This document shows, one piece after another, positions 25,706-35,900 of a stretch of 57,745 nucleotides of DNA; position 1 is the first letter of the stretch, and the number at the start of each line of letters is the position of its first letter. The translations under genes were made by a program, and so were the position numbers. The notes beneath the pieces were generated by a model. It made no database searches and was not told where the DNA came from. It saw only the letters and a list, made by a program, of their open reading frames with translations. The DNA comes from Candidatus Brevefilum sp. (GTDB taxonomy: Bacteria > Chloroflexota > Anaerolineae > Anaerolineales > Anaerolineaceae), in contig JARGGB010000010.1 of the NCBI GenBank assembly GCA_029210815.1, forward strand, positions 1 through 57,745. Direction: 5' to 3'.

Positions 25706-25756
25706 TTTCAAATATCCAAATCGTCACTTGCGACCATTTGTGAACAAGAGGAGATT

Positions 25757-27118
25757 ATGCTCATTATCAATGGAAAATTGATCACCTGGGGGAAGGCAAA
25801 CCAAATATTAACGGATGATTGGGGATTGCTGGTTCGGGACGGTATCATTGAGAAAATCGCGCCGCAATCAGACTTGATTAAAGCATATCCCGATGAGGAG
25901 CAGCTTGATGCCGAAGGGCAATATATTATGCCTGGGAATATTTGTGCGCATACGCATTTTTATGGGGCGTTCTCCCGGGGATTGGGCATTCCAGGCGATG
26001 CGCCGCGGACATTTACTGAGATCCTCGATAAATTGTGGTGGAATTTAGATAAGGCTTTAGATCCGGACGGGGTCCGTTATTCTGCCCTGGTTTTCCTTGT
26101 TGATGCCATCCGGCATGGCACAACGACATTGATTGACCATCATGCCTCACCAAATGCGATTGAAAATTCACTGGACATCATCGCGGACGCGGTCAATCAA
26201 TCGGGCTTGCGTGCGTCGCTGTGTTACGAGGTCACGGATCGAGACGGTCCAGAAAAGGCAGAAGCGGGTATCCAGGAAAACCTCCGATTTATTCACAGAA
26301 TAAAGGAGAAAAAAGCACCGTCAGATGGGAATCTGAGGGCGCATTTTGGGCTTCATGCAAGCCTGACACTTTCCGATGAAACATTGGCGCGTGTTGCTGA
26401 ACTTTGCCCTGAAGGCATTGGGTTTCACATTCATGCTGCTGAAGGCAAGGCAGATCAGGCGGATAGTCTTGAGAAGTCTGGAAAGCGTGTTCTTCACCGA
26501 TTGGACCAATTTGGCATTTTACGTCCGCAGACAATCCTTGCCCACGGCGTCCATCTAGATCAGGGCGAGATTGAACGCCTTGCGGAAAGGGGTTCCTGGT
26601 TAACACATCAACCCAGATCGAATATGAATAATGCTGTGGGCGTTGCTCCAATAGAGCAAATGCTTGACGCTGGTGTTCGGGTTGGCATGGGAAATGACGG
26701 CTTTTCGAATACAATGTGGCAGGAATGGAAGGCAGCTTATTTGCTCCACAAGAGTGCGCATCGTGATCCTCGGCGAATGGGCGGCTATACCGTTCGGAAA
26801 ATTGCGGTTGAAAACAATGGGGCTTTGATCACCGGCATTTTTGATGGATTACCAGTTGGTGAGATCAGTGAGGGGGCTGCCGCTGACCTGATCTTTGTTG
26901 ATTATTCACCCTTTACCCCAATAAACGCAGATAATTTACCGTGGCATATTTTGTTTGGTTTCCAGGAAAGCATGGTCACCGCCACGATTGTGGCTGGCAA
27001 ACCTTTGATGTATCGCCGAGAATTATTGACTCTTGATGAGAAAGAAATTATGGCAAATGCCCTGGCGATTTCCGAAAAAACCTGGGAACATTTTAGAATG
27101 ATTGCAAATGAGAAATGA
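25757..27118 (+). CDS. ssnA: SsnA-type amidohydrolase
   Basis: A 453-aa metal-dependent amidohydrolase/deaminase resembling E. coli SsnA. Shared landmarks are MPGNICAHTHFYGAFSRG (HxH metal site), LWWNLDKALD, TTLIDHHASP, FHIHAAEG, RSNMNNAVG and GNDGFSN. In E. coli ssnA lies next to ygfM and xdhD, and the same neighbours occur here after an inserted F420 block. Its substrate is not established; hydrolysis of a purine- or hydantoin-like ring is plausible. ATG 25757 has a strong RBS. It heads the long plus-strand operon. Confidence 0.87.
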   Translation: MLIINGKLITWGKANQILTDDWGLLVRDGIIEKIAPQSDLIKAYPDEEQLDAEGQYIMPGNICAHTHFYGAFSRGLGIPGDAPRTFTEILDKLWWNLDKALDPDGVRYSALVFLVDAIRHGTTTLIDHHASPNAIENSLDIIADAVNQSGLRASLCYEVTDRDGPEKAEAGIQENLRFIHRIKEKKAPSDGNLRAHFGLHASLTLSDETLARVAELCPEGIGFHIHAAEGKADQADSLEKSGKRVLHRLDQFGILRPQTILAHGVHLDQGEIERLAERGSWLTHQPRSNMNNAVGVAPIEQMLDAGVRVGMGNDGFSNTMWQEWKAAYLLHKSAHRDPRRMGGYTVRKIAVENNGALITGIFDGLPVGEISEGAAADLIFVDYSPFTPINADNLPWHILFGFQESMVTATIVAGKPLMYRRELLTLDEKEIMANALAISEKTWEHFRMIANEK

Positions 27119-27128
27119 GGATCTATAA

Positions 27129-27815
27129 ATGACAGAAGACACGAAACAATTTTATCGGATTGGCATTGTCGGCGGCACGGGTAAGGAAGGCAAAGGTCTG
27201 GCGTACCGCTGGGTACTGGCAGGGCATGAGGTGATTATCGGTTCCAGGCAGTTCGAGAAGGCACAAAAAGCTGTCGCAACTGTCAATGAACTATTGGGTG
27301 AAGAATCAGAATTATTAAAGGGGATGGAAAATCGAGACGCTGTTGAAGCTTGTGATATTGCGGTGATTACGGTGCCTTATTCAGCACACAGGCCGACACT
27401 TGAATCATTAAAAGATGTTTTAGCCGGAAAAATCGTGGTTGATGTGGTTGTACCGATTGTCCCACCCAAGGTGACCAAAGTTCAAATGCCGCCGGAAGGG
27501 TCAGTTGCCCAGGAAGCACAGGCGATATTGGGAGAAAGCTGCAATGTGGTCGACGCCTTCCAAAATATTTCTCATGAGCGATTGTTATCTGGTGGCAATG
27601 TGGATTGTGATGTGCTGGTTGCTGGCAAGGGCAAAGCGGCACGGGAAGTGGTTCTTGGGTTGGTTGAAGACACCGGCTTGAAAGGCTGGGATGCTGGCGT
27701 CATTGAGAACTGTGTCATTGTTGAGGGCTTAACATCGGTTTTAATCGGCTTGAATATTCAATATAATGTGCATGCTTCTGGCATTCGTATAACGGGCATC
27801 CCGGATCAGGACTGA
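27129..27815 (+). CDS. npdG: NADPH-dependent F420 reductase (F420H2:NADP oxidoreductase)
   Basis: Transfers hydride between coenzyme F420 and NADP in the cytoplasm. The 228-aa protein has a Rossmann motif GIVGGTGKEGKGLAYRW and an NADP phosphate-site GSRQFEKA. Later family motifs include VITVPYSAH, VVDVVVPIVPP and VDAFQNISHERL. It is the first gene of the F420 block, 10 bp after ssnA and 1 bp before cofE, so it is expected to be made together with F420 itself. Confidence 0.92.
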   Translation: MTEDTKQFYRIGIVGGTGKEGKGLAYRWVLAGHEVIIGSRQFEKAQKAVATVNELLGEESELLKGMENRDAVEACDIAVITVPYSAHRPTLESLKDVLAGKIVVDVVVPIVPPKVTKVQMPPEGSVAQEAQAILGESCNVVDAFQNISHERLLSGGNVDCDVLVAGKGKAAREVVLGLVEDTGLKGWDAGVIENCVIVEGLTSVLIGLNIQYNVHASGIRITGIPDQD

Positions 27816-27816
27816 G

Positions 27817-28584
27817 ATGACATTGAGTTTGATCCCTTTACAGAGATTTCCATTAATTCATCCCGGGGATAAGCTGCCAGAAATTATTGCTGGGGCTTTG
27901 GAAAATAATGGATTGGCATTACAGGATGGCGACATCCTTGTTCTTGCTCAGAAGATTGTCTCAAAATCTGAAGGGCAATTGGTTAACCTGACAAGTGTTG
28001 AACCGTCTGAGGAAGCTCGCCATTATGCAGAGATTACGGATAAAAATCCCCGTTTGATCGAGTTGATATTGTCTGAGAGTCAGGAAGTTCTGCGCGCACA
28101 AAAGGGCATCATCATCAGTGAGCATCGTCTGGGCTTTATCAGCGCCAATGCCGGCATTGACCACTCCAATGTGGATGGTCCCTGGGGCGACCCAGATGAC
28201 TGGGTACTGCTGCTGCCTCAAAATCCAGACGCTTCTGCACAGGTGATCCGGCAAACGCTTGAAGACCGTTTTGGGGTGAAAATTGGGGTTCTGGTCATTG
28301 ATTCCCATGGGCGTGCCTGGCGAAATGGCACCGTTGGTGTGACCATCGGCTTATCAGGTATGCCAGCACTGGTGGATTTGCGTGGGGAATCAGACCTGTT
28401 CAATTACCGCCTGCGGGTAACACAGGTCGCTGTGGCGGACGAGTTGGCAGCTGGTGCATCCTTGATGATGGGGCAGGCACATGAGGGCACACCGGTTGTT
28501 TTAGCAAGGGGTTTCCCTTATCCCTTGCGTGATAGCCAGCTGAGAGAACTGATTCGACCAAAGGAGAGGGATTTGTTCAGGTGA
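27817..28584 (+). CDS. cofE: Coenzyme F420-0:L-glutamate ligase CofE
   Basis: GTP-dependent addition of gamma-linked glutamates to F420-0. The 255-aa protein shows IHPGDKLPEII, DGDILVLAQKIVSKSEG, SEHRLGFISANAGIDHSN and VLVIDSHGRAWRNGTVGVTIG, all typical of CofE and of the FbiB N-terminal domain. The FbiB C-terminal nitroreductase-like domain is absent, so a separate dehydro-F420 reductase would be needed if the precursor is made from PEP. It lies 1 bp from npdG and 3 bp from the 2H phosphoesterase gene. Confidence 0.94.
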   Translation: MTLSLIPLQRFPLIHPGDKLPEIIAGALENNGLALQDGDILVLAQKIVSKSEGQLVNLTSVEPSEEARHYAEITDKNPRLIELILSESQEVLRAQKGIIISEHRLGFISANAGIDHSNVDGPWGDPDDWVLLLPQNPDASAQVIRQTLEDRFGVKIGVLVIDSHGRAWRNGTVGVTIGLSGMPALVDLRGESDLFNYRLRVTQVAVADELAAGASLMMGQAHEGTPVVLARGFPYPLRDSQLRELIRPKERDLFR

Positions 28585-28587
28585 GAT

Positions 28588-29127
28588 ATGTACGCAATTA
28601 TCAGTGAAATTGACAATCAATCAGGTGAAAAAGTCGACCAGATTTGGCATAAATTATGCGAAGCATGCGGTCTGGGTGCCATTTATGCAACACCAACACC
28701 TCATTTTACATGGCTTGTTTCTGAAGAACTGGACGTTGAAAAAAGCAAGTTAATTTTATCAGAAATCGTCAAAAGTTCACCGGTTATCATCACCCACACC
28801 TTTGGCCTGGGTTTATTCTCTGGCGGGCACCCGGTTTTGTTCCTCCCGATGGTCAAAACGATTGCGATGATTAAGCTTCAACAACATATTTGGAATAAAA
28901 TATCACCTTACGCCAAAGACCTGAACAAATATTACTCCCCGGAGTTTTGGCTGCCTCACATCACTCTGGCACTTAAGGATATCAACAGGGAAAATCTCGC
29001 CTGCGCAATTAATGAAATTGGATTTGAGAAGATTGAGTTAAATGTTTCAATGACCAGCTTAGCAGTTGCAGAACACCAGGATGAAAAAATTGGGACCATC
29101 CTCGAGCGGTTCCCGGTGAAAAACTAA
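28588..29127 (+). CDS. 2H phosphoesterase superfamily protein (2'-5' RNA ligase-like)
   Basis: A 179-aa protein with two HxT motifs, PHFTWLV (about residues 38-44) and PHITLAL (about 119-125), that define the 2H phosphodiesterase fold. Family members hydrolyse or form 2'-5' bonds or cyclic phosphodiesters of RNA or small nucleotides. No member is a known F420 biosynthesis enzyme, yet it sits tightly between cofE and cofD (gaps of 3 and 12 bp). It may act on an F420-related phosphodiester or on pathway by-products; this is inference. Confidence 0.83.
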   Translation: MYAIISEIDNQSGEKVDQIWHKLCEACGLGAIYATPTPHFTWLVSEELDVEKSKLILSEIVKSSPVIITHTFGLGLFSGGHPVLFLPMVKTIAMIKLQQHIWNKISPYAKDLNKYYSPEFWLPHITLALKDINRENLACAINEIGFEKIELNVSMTSLAVAEHQDEKIGTILERFPVKN

Positions 29128-29139
29128 AGGCAGGGTCAT

Positions 29140-30084
29140 TTGAAAATTGCGGCTTTAGCAGGTGGTGTCGGCGGCGCAAAATTAATCCATGGACTGGCAA
29201 AGCTCTTATCGCCAGATGAATTAAGCGTGATCGTCAATACCGGGGACGATTTTGAATACCTGGGATTGAAAATCAGCCCTGATCTGGATACGGTTTGTTA
29301 CACCCTGGCGGAGCTGGCTAACCCGGCAACTGGCTGGGGAAGAAAAAATGAATCCTGGACAAATTATCAAGAAATAGCCGCGCTAGATGGTCCGAATTGG
29401 TTTCATATTGGCGATAAAGACCTGGCAACACACATCCTTCGAACTTATAAACTAAATCAAGGTCTCACATTATCAGAGATTACTGCTGAATTTTGCAGTA
29501 ACTGGGGTGTAAAGCACCCTGTTTTCCCAATGAGTGATCAGTCGGTGCGGACGGTGGTCCATACTGTGGGGGGTGAGGCTTTGGGATTTCAAGAATATTT
29601 TGTGCACCAGTCGTGTGAGCCGGTGGTCGAGCATTTTGAGTTTGTGGGAATTGAAGATTCCCGCCCTCTTACCAAAGCCTTCAGTGCAATCGAGGCATGC
29701 GATGTTGTGATCATCAGCCCATCCAATCCATGGGTGAGCATCGACCCGATTTTGAAGATTCCTGGATATGTCGAAGCGATTCGAGAAAAACCGGTGGTTG
29801 CTGTGTCCCCCTTGATCAGCGGCAAAGCACTAAAAGGGCCTGCCGCGAAGATGTATCAAGAATTGGGTGTGACGCCTTCAGCAGGGGCTGTTGCGGCACA
29901 TTATAAAGACATCCTGACAGGTTTTGTTTTTGATGAACAAGACCGTCATGAATTGGAAAAAATTGAGCGATGGCGTATAATTGCTTTAGTTACTGACATA
30001 TTAATGAAGAATGATCAGGATCGGGTTCGTTTAGCTGAAGAGTTACTCAGGTTTTGCGAGACGATCCTCAACAGGAGCCGATAA
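29140..30084 (+). CDS. cofD: 2-phospho-L-lactate transferase CofD
   Basis: Joins the activated phospho-lactyl (or phosphoenolpyruvyl) group to FO, making F420-0 or its dehydro form. The 314-aa protein opens with the family motif IAALAGGVGGAKL and contains VNTGDDFEYLGLKISPDLDTV and ISPSNPWVSIDPIL. It starts with TTG; GCAGGG upstream is a modest ribosome-binding site. CofC follows after 4 bp. FO synthase genes (cofG/cofH) are not in the window. Confidence 0.95.
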   Translation: MKIAALAGGVGGAKLIHGLAKLLSPDELSVIVNTGDDFEYLGLKISPDLDTVCYTLAELANPATGWGRKNESWTNYQEIAALDGPNWFHIGDKDLATHILRTYKLNQGLTLSEITAEFCSNWGVKHPVFPMSDQSVRTVVHTVGGEALGFQEYFVHQSCEPVVEHFEFVGIEDSRPLTKAFSAIEACDVVIISPSNPWVSIDPILKIPGYVEAIREKPVVAVSPLISGKALKGPAAKMYQELGVTPSAGAVAAHYKDILTGFVFDEQDRHELEKIERWRIIALVTDILMKNDQDRVRLAEELLRFCETILNRSR

Positions 30085-30088
30085 CCAA

Positions 30089-30703
30089 ATGAGCCTTTGG
30101 GCAATTGTCCCCGTAAAACCCCTTCGTCGGGGGAAGTCCCGACTTTCAGAAATTTTATCAGAAGACGAGCGTTACCAACTTAATCACTTTTTATTTATTC
30201 ACACAATTGATGTACTGAAAAAAGTGGAGGGTATTTCCGATATCCTTGTCGTCAGCCGCGATTCTGATGTGTTGACAGACGCAAGGGATCTGGATGTGCG
30301 AACAGTCACAGAAAATGGAACACCGGAATTAAACAACGCGTTAAGGCGTGCCTCGTTATTTTCAACGGTCTTTTCAACGGAAGGTGTTCTGATCGTTCCA
30401 GCTGACTTACCTTTGCTCACACCTGATGACGTTAAAGGCTTTTTGGATAGCAAGCCAGCACCGCCAACTGGCGTAATTTCACCTGATCGTAGGCGAGAAG
30501 GCACAAATATGCTGCTGATTGACCCGGCGGATTTGATAACCTTCTCTTTTGGGCAGGCATCCTTTGATATTCACTGTGCTCTTGTGAAGGAAAAGGGGGC
30601 AAGGCTGGTTGTTTACGAAAACGAGCGAATAGCTTTAGATCTGGATGTTCCGGAAGATTACACTATTTTAAGGGAAAAAGCGGTCCTACCGGTTTTCCCC
30701 TGA
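30089..30703 (+). CDS. cofC: 2-phospho-L-lactate guanylyltransferase CofC
   Basis: Activates the three-carbon acid with GTP for CofD. The 204-aa nucleotidyltransferase has IVPVKPLRRGKSRL at the N-terminus, VPADLPLLTPDDV in the middle, and EGTNMLLIDP...FSFGQASFDIH near the end, which matches CofC. Whether 2-phospholactate, PEP or 3-phosphoglycerate is used cannot be decided by eye. It is 4 bp downstream of cofD. Confidence 0.94.
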   Translation: MSLWAIVPVKPLRRGKSRLSEILSEDERYQLNHFLFIHTIDVLKKVEGISDILVVSRDSDVLTDARDLDVRTVTENGTPELNNALRRASLFSTVFSTEGVLIVPADLPLLTPDDVKGFLDSKPAPPTGVISPDRRREGTNMLLIDPADLITFSFGQASFDIHCALVKEKGARLVVYENERIALDLDVPEDYTILREKAVLPVFP

Positions 30704-30736
30704 TGATTGGTCTCTAGTTAAAAGGATAATGTCGAA

Positions 30737-31735
30737 ATGATCGAGAGAGTTGCTTTATATTTGCAGGATGCGCATGACCTTCGAGATGGATTGGATTATG
30801 TCAAGTATGCTGAAGATCGTGGATTTGAAGCTGTTTGGCAGGCTGAAAGCCGGCTGGTCCGCGATGCAATTGTCCCCATGGCAGCATATGCTGCGGTAAC
30901 AGATAATATCCAGGTTGGCTCTGGCGTGATCAATAACTGGACTCGCAATATTGGCTTGCTGGCTGCGACCTTTTTGACGCTGGATGATCTTGCGCCTGAC
31001 CGAATTATTTGCGGGATTGGTGCTTGGTGGGATCCTTTAGCAAAAAATGTGGGCATCATCCGGGAAAGCCCCTTAACAGCGATGGAAGAAACAGTCGTAG
31101 TTTTGCGTCGTTTATTAAATATGGAGCGTGTGAGTTTTGACGGCGATTTCATCCATGTCAATGGCATTGAGTTAGATGTCGTTCACGGACGAAGAGAGCC
31201 CCGGAACGTACCGATCTATATTGGTGCAACCGGTCCTAAAATGCTGCAATTAACAGGCAGGATTGCGGATGGCGTTGTCCTGAATTATTGTGTGCCGCCT
31301 GAATATAACGAAAAAGCAATTGATGAATTGAAAAAAGGCTTAAAAGAAGCTGGACGAAACTTTGATGATCTCGACCGCCCACAGCTCGTTGTGTGCTCAG
31401 TTGATGAGGATGGTGATAAGGCAATTGACACCAGCCGGGAATTGCTCACCCAGTATTTAGCCCAACAGCCTCATATTGCAAAAGCATCCGGTGTTTCAAT
31501 GGATGTCGTAAAAGAAATTCAATCGATCCTCGGCTGGCCTGCGACTCATGAGCAAATTCAAAAGGCGAAGTATCTTGTGCCTGATGATCTTGTGCATCGC
31601 ATTACAGCCAGCGGTACCCCGGATGAGGCAAAAGCGAAGGTTCAGCAGTATATTGACAATGGTGCAACCTGCCCAATTCTTTACCCGGTAGGCGGCAATG
31701 TGAAAGTATTAATCGATACATTTGCCACAAAATAA
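30737..31735 (+). CDS. LLM-class F420-dependent oxidoreductase
   Basis: A 332-aa luciferase-like monooxygenase-fold TIM barrel, close in style to F420-dependent methylenetetrahydromethanopterin reductase and related dehydrogenases. Visible features are [13 protein letters not shown] at the N-terminus, [23 protein letters not shown], and [22 protein letters not shown]. It follows cofC by 33 bp with AAAGGA before its ATG. Its place between the F420 genes and the molybdenum hydroxylases suggests a redox step in the same pathway. Substrate unknown. Confidence 0.88.
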   Translation: MIERVALYLQDAHDLRDGLDYVKYAEDRGFEAVWQAESRLVRDAIVPMAAYAAVTDNIQVGSGVINNWTRNIGLLAATFLTLDDLAPDRIICGIGAWWDPLAKNVGIIRESPLTAMEETVVVLRRLLNMERVSFDGDFIHVNGIELDVVHGRREPRNVPIYIGATGPKMLQLTGRIADGVVLNYCVPPEYNEKAIDELKKGLKEAGRNFDDLDRPQLVVCSVDEDGDKAIDTSRELLTQYLAQQPHIAKASGVSMDVVKEIQSILGWPATHEQIQKAKYLVPDDLVHRITASGTPDEAKAKVQQYIDNGATCPILYPVGGNVKVLIDTFATK

Positions 31736-31736
31736 A

Positions 31737-32210
31737 ATGGCTAAAAAACAACCCGGCTCTAAAAATTGTTTTGTATGCGGCAGGGAAAACCCTGCGGGAT
31801 TAAAGCTGGAATTTTTTACCACTGCACCAGGACAGGTGCGAACGGAGATCCTTGTCCCTATTAAGTATGAGGGATATCCTGGCATTGTCCACGGGGGAAT
31901 CATTGCCGCAATTTTGGATGAAACTGGAGGCAGAGCCTATATGGATGGTTCGCACCCTTTTATGGTGACAGGTCAATTAAATATTCGCTATCGTAAGCCT
32001 GTCCCGATTAATACGCCGCTGACTGTTTTCGGGAAAGCCACCGGTCGGAAGGGCAGGGTTTCAAAAGCGCATAGTGAGATTCAAACATTAGATGGTGATG
32101 TGCTTGCGGAAGCGGATTTAGTTCTGGTGGATATCCCCGAGAAAAAGTTTGAGGGTATTGACCCCGAAGAATTAGGTTGGCGTGTTTATCCTGATAAGGA
32201 GGAAGCATGA
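31737..32210 (+). CDS. PaaI-family thioesterase (hotdog fold)
   Basis: A 157-aa hotdog-fold protein with the signature GIVHGGIIAAILDETGG, where the His and Asp/Glu are the usual catalytic positions. It probably hydrolyses an acyl-CoA thioester; the substrate is unknown. A short N-terminal Cys motif (CFVCGRENPAGL) is common in this subgroup. ATG 31737 lies 1 bp after the preceding stop. It overlaps the downstream ygfM-like gene by 4 bp. Confidence 0.85.
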   Translation: MAKKQPGSKNCFVCGRENPAGLKLEFFTTAPGQVRTEILVPIKYEGYPGIVHGGIIAAILDETGGRAYMDGSHPFMVTGQLNIRYRKPVPINTPLTVFGKATGRKGRVSKAHSEIQTLDGDVLAEADLVLVDIPEKKFEGIDPEELGWRVYPDKEEA

Positions 32211-32980
32211 TCGAAAAATATTTTCGACCTCAAAGTATGGATGAGGCATTGGATTTATTAGCAGATTCTAAAAAGGGGTTAGTACCCCTTGGTGGTGGAA
32301 CCATTATTAGCCGACAGCGTCACGACTATCAAGGTGTTGTTGACTTACAGGAGACTGGTCTCGACCAGATCAAAATTCAGGGACAAAGGATCCTGGTTGG
32401 CGCTATGGTGCGCCTTAACGACCTGGTTGGTCACCCTGACATTCACCCTGAAATTCAACGTGCCATCATGATAGATGCCAGTGAGAACATCCGTAATATG
32501 GCGACACTGGGCGGCTGGTTGGTCAGCTCAACAGGGAGGTCAATTTCAGCGAGCCTTTTGCTTGCTTTGGACACAAGCTTAACATGGGAACCGGGAAACA
32601 ACCGGGTTCGTATGGGGAATTGGCTGCCATTGCGGGAAATGGAATCGCCAGGTGTACTGATGACCGAAGCAGAATGGTGGCTTCGACCGCATCTTGCGTT
32701 TGAATATGTTGCCAGGTCACCCAAGGACAAGCCGATATTGATTACCGCCGTTGCCCAATGGGGATCGGGAAGGACGAGGGTTGTTCTTGGCGGTTATGGA
32801 AAAATACCGATTGTGGCGATGGACGGACCGAATGACCTGGGTATGGATGTTGCTTGTCGGGATGCTTATTCTAAAGCGGAAGATGAATGGGCTTCAGCGC
32901 AGTATCGTATGCAAGTCGCGGCTAAGCTGGCGCTTCGGTGCCTGGACCGAATTGATGCGATAAAGGAAAGCGAGGTTTAA
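32207..32980 (+). CDS. Molybdenum hydroxylase FAD-binding subunit, YgfM-like
   Basis: A 257-aa FAD-binding (CO dehydrogenase flavoprotein-like) subunit of a xanthine dehydrogenase-family enzyme. It starts MIEKYFRPQSMDEAL like E. coli YgfM. The FAD pyrophosphate-binding region is LVPLGGGT (26-33), and the second flavin motif is NIRNMATLGGWL. It overlaps the thioesterase gene by 4 bp and precedes the XdhD-like gene by 1 bp, the same ygfM-xdhD order as in E. coli. The electron acceptor side is therefore separate from the fused Fe-S/Mo polypeptide. Confidence 0.88.
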   Translation: MIEKYFRPQSMDEALDLLADSKKGLVPLGGGTIISRQRHDYQGVVDLQETGLDQIKIQGQRILVGAMVRLNDLVGHPDIHPEIQRAIMIDASENIRNMATLGGWLVSSTGRSISASLLLALDTSLTWEPGNNRVRMGNWLPLREMESPGVLMTEAEWWLRPHLAFEYVARSPKDKPILITAVAQWGSGRTRVVLGGYGKIPIVAMDGPNDLGMDVACRDAYSKAEDEWASAQYRMQVAAKLALRCLDRIDAIKESEV

Positions 32981-32981
32981 G

Positions 32982-35900
32982 GTGAAGATCACCCTGAATA
33001 TTAATCATAAGGATTATCCTTTGAAAGTGCCAGAAAGTGAACGATTGTTAGACACTTTGCGGCGGTTGGGCTTTTTCAGCATTAAGAGCGGCGGCTGCGA
33101 AAAAGGGGAATGCGGTGCCTGTACGATTTTATTTGATGGACGTCCGGTCAACAGCTGTACGATGTTAACTGCGCAGGCTGAAGGGCATCGTATTGAGACC
33201 GTTGAAAACATGGGTGAACATCCTCAACACGGATGGAAGGAATCAGAAGGTTTGCATGTCATTCAGCAAGCTTTTGTTGAAACTGGCGCTATTCAATGTG
33301 GTTACTGCACCCCTGCCATGGTGCTTGTCGCCAAAGCCTTGCTTGAAAAAGAACTTTACCCGAGCGAAGAGCAGGTTCGTGATGCGCTGTCAGGTGTTTT
33401 GTGCCGCTGTACTGGTTATCTCAAACCAGTGCAGGCAGTATTGCGTGCGGCGGCAATCTTGCGTGGTGAAGAAGTGCCGCCAATCGATGAACCTTTTGAA
33501 ATTACGGATGTGATTGACTTTAACAAGGATGATGATGGTACCGGAACGCCGGTCAAAGGCAGCAGCGGCGTTTTTACAGAAACAAAGATTTTTCCAAGAT
33601 TGAAAGTTGTTGATCGCCCTGAAAAGCTAAAAACGGTTGGTCATGCCGAACCCAAAGTTGATGCTATTAAACTGGTGCAGGGAAAACCTGCATTTACAGC
33701 TGATTTTGAAAGGCGAGACATGCTGGTCGCCAAGGTTTTGCACAGCCCCCATGCACACGCATTGATCAAGAAAATTGATACTTCCAAAGCGGAAGTGCTG
33801 GAAGGTGTGGCTGCGGTGCTGACCTGGAAAGACCTGCCAAGAGTTGTTTATTCAACGGCAGGGCAATCTCATCCGATCCCCGGTCCATTGGACTCATTTT
33901 CTTTAGATAAAAAAGTCCGTTTTGTTGGTGATCGCGTGGCTTTTGTTGCTGCTGAGACAGCGGAGATTGCCGAAGCAGCTCTAAAGTTGATCAAGGTTGA
34001 TTATGAGGTTTTACCTATTTTATTGGATCCAAGACACGCAATGGAAGAAGACGCAATCATCATTCATGATGAACCCGAATATGTTAATTTTGACGAGTCG
34101 GATCCTTCAAAAAATATTGCTGCTCAAATCCGCATCGATATTGGTGATGTTGAAAAAGGGTTTTCTGAAGCGGATCTGATTATTGAAGAGGAGTACAAAG
34201 TTCCAAAGGTGCAGCAAGCGCATATCGAACCTCATGTGGTTGTCACCTATTGGGATGAAGATGATCGCCTTGTCATTCGCACAAGCACGCAGGTGCCCTT
34301 CCATGTTCGTCGACAAATTGCTCCTGTTTTAGGGCTGCCTATAAAGCGGATACGGGTGATTAAACCGCGCATTGGTGGTGGATTTGGCGGTAAACAAGAA
34401 GTATTAGTTGAAGATGTTGCTGCCCACCTGACGATTGCAACGGGGCGACCTGTACTGTACGAAATGACACGCGAAGAGGAATTCACTGCTGCACGCACAC
34501 GCCATCCAATGCGGATTCGGATGAAAACGGGTGTAAAGAATGATGGAACCATTACAGCGAATGAGATGTATAGCCTCAGTGATACTGGTGCATACGGGTG
34601 CCATGCGTTAACGGTTACGGGTAATACAGGCCATAAATCTATGGCATTGTATGTTGGAGATGGTCCTTATCGAAAATCTCCAAATATTCGATTTTATGCT
34701 GATGTCGTATATACCAATACTGTTCCTTCAGGTGCTTACCGAGGTTATGGTGTCCCCCAGGGATTTTGGCCTGTAGAACGTCATATGGAGAAAGTCGCCA
34801 GGCAGCTTGGATTAGACCCAATAACATTTCGTTTGAAGAATGCTGTTCGTCAGGGTGAAATTCATCCCTTTAGTAAGGTATGGAGTGAAGGTAGAGAGCC
34901 GCAACCAGAAACCCTGTTTACAATTGGCCTGGAAGAATGCGTGAACCAGGGTCGAATGGTGATTGGCTGGGATGATAAATTTAACAATGACCAGTGGCAT
35001 ATCGTCCCAGGGAAAAAGTACTTGCGAAAGGGCATCGGCGTAGCCATGGTGATGCAGGGTACGGCAATTCCATACCTGGATATGGCCGGAGCCAGCATCA
35101 AGATGAACGATGATGGTTCATTCAACTTGCTTGTGGGCGCAACGGACCTTGGCACGGGTTCAGACACTGTATTGGCACAGATGGCAGCGGAAACGCTGGG
35201 TGTTCCCCTTGAAGATATGGTTGTGTATTCATCAGATACGGATTTCACACCTTTTGACAAGGGTGCATACGCTTCAAGCACGACATACATTTCAGGAACA
35301 GCAACGGTTAAAGCCGCTGAAAAAGTGGCTGAGAGAATCAGGGTTAGGGCAGCGGTAATGCTGAGTGAAGAAGGCATTGAAGTTGATCCATCGGAAATTG
35401 TTTTGGAAGACCGAAAAGCAATTGCACCAAACGGAAAATTTTTCACTTTGGAAGAAATTGCACTTAATGCACTTCATCAAACGGATCAGGAACAAATTAT
35501 GGCTGTTGCCTCCCATGTTTCACCGGTTGCGCCGCCGCCGTTTGCCGCACAATTTGCAGAGGTGACTGTTGATACAGAAACCGGGATGGTAAAGGTTGAT
35601 AAATTGGTGATGGCTGTGGATTCTGGTGTCATCATTAATCCTGTGACAGCTTCCGGCCAGATCGAGGGTGGGATGGCGCAGGCTTTGGGTTATGCTGTAA
35701 GTGAGGAAATGGTTTATAACGAAAAAGGGCAGCCGAGAGAAAAAGATTTTGAAAACTATCACATTTTTAGATCGGATGAAATGCCAGATTTAACCACAAT
35801 TTTTGTGGAAACCTATGAGCCTTCCCACCCATACGGGGCGAAAGCTGTGGCAGAGATTCCTTTGGATGGTGTTGCCCCGGCAGTAGGAAATGCGATTCTT

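Noticed and set aside
34862-35446. 194-codon antisense ORF within xdhD
   Set aside because: Ser-rich shadow of a secure frame, no ribosome-binding site or family similarity.
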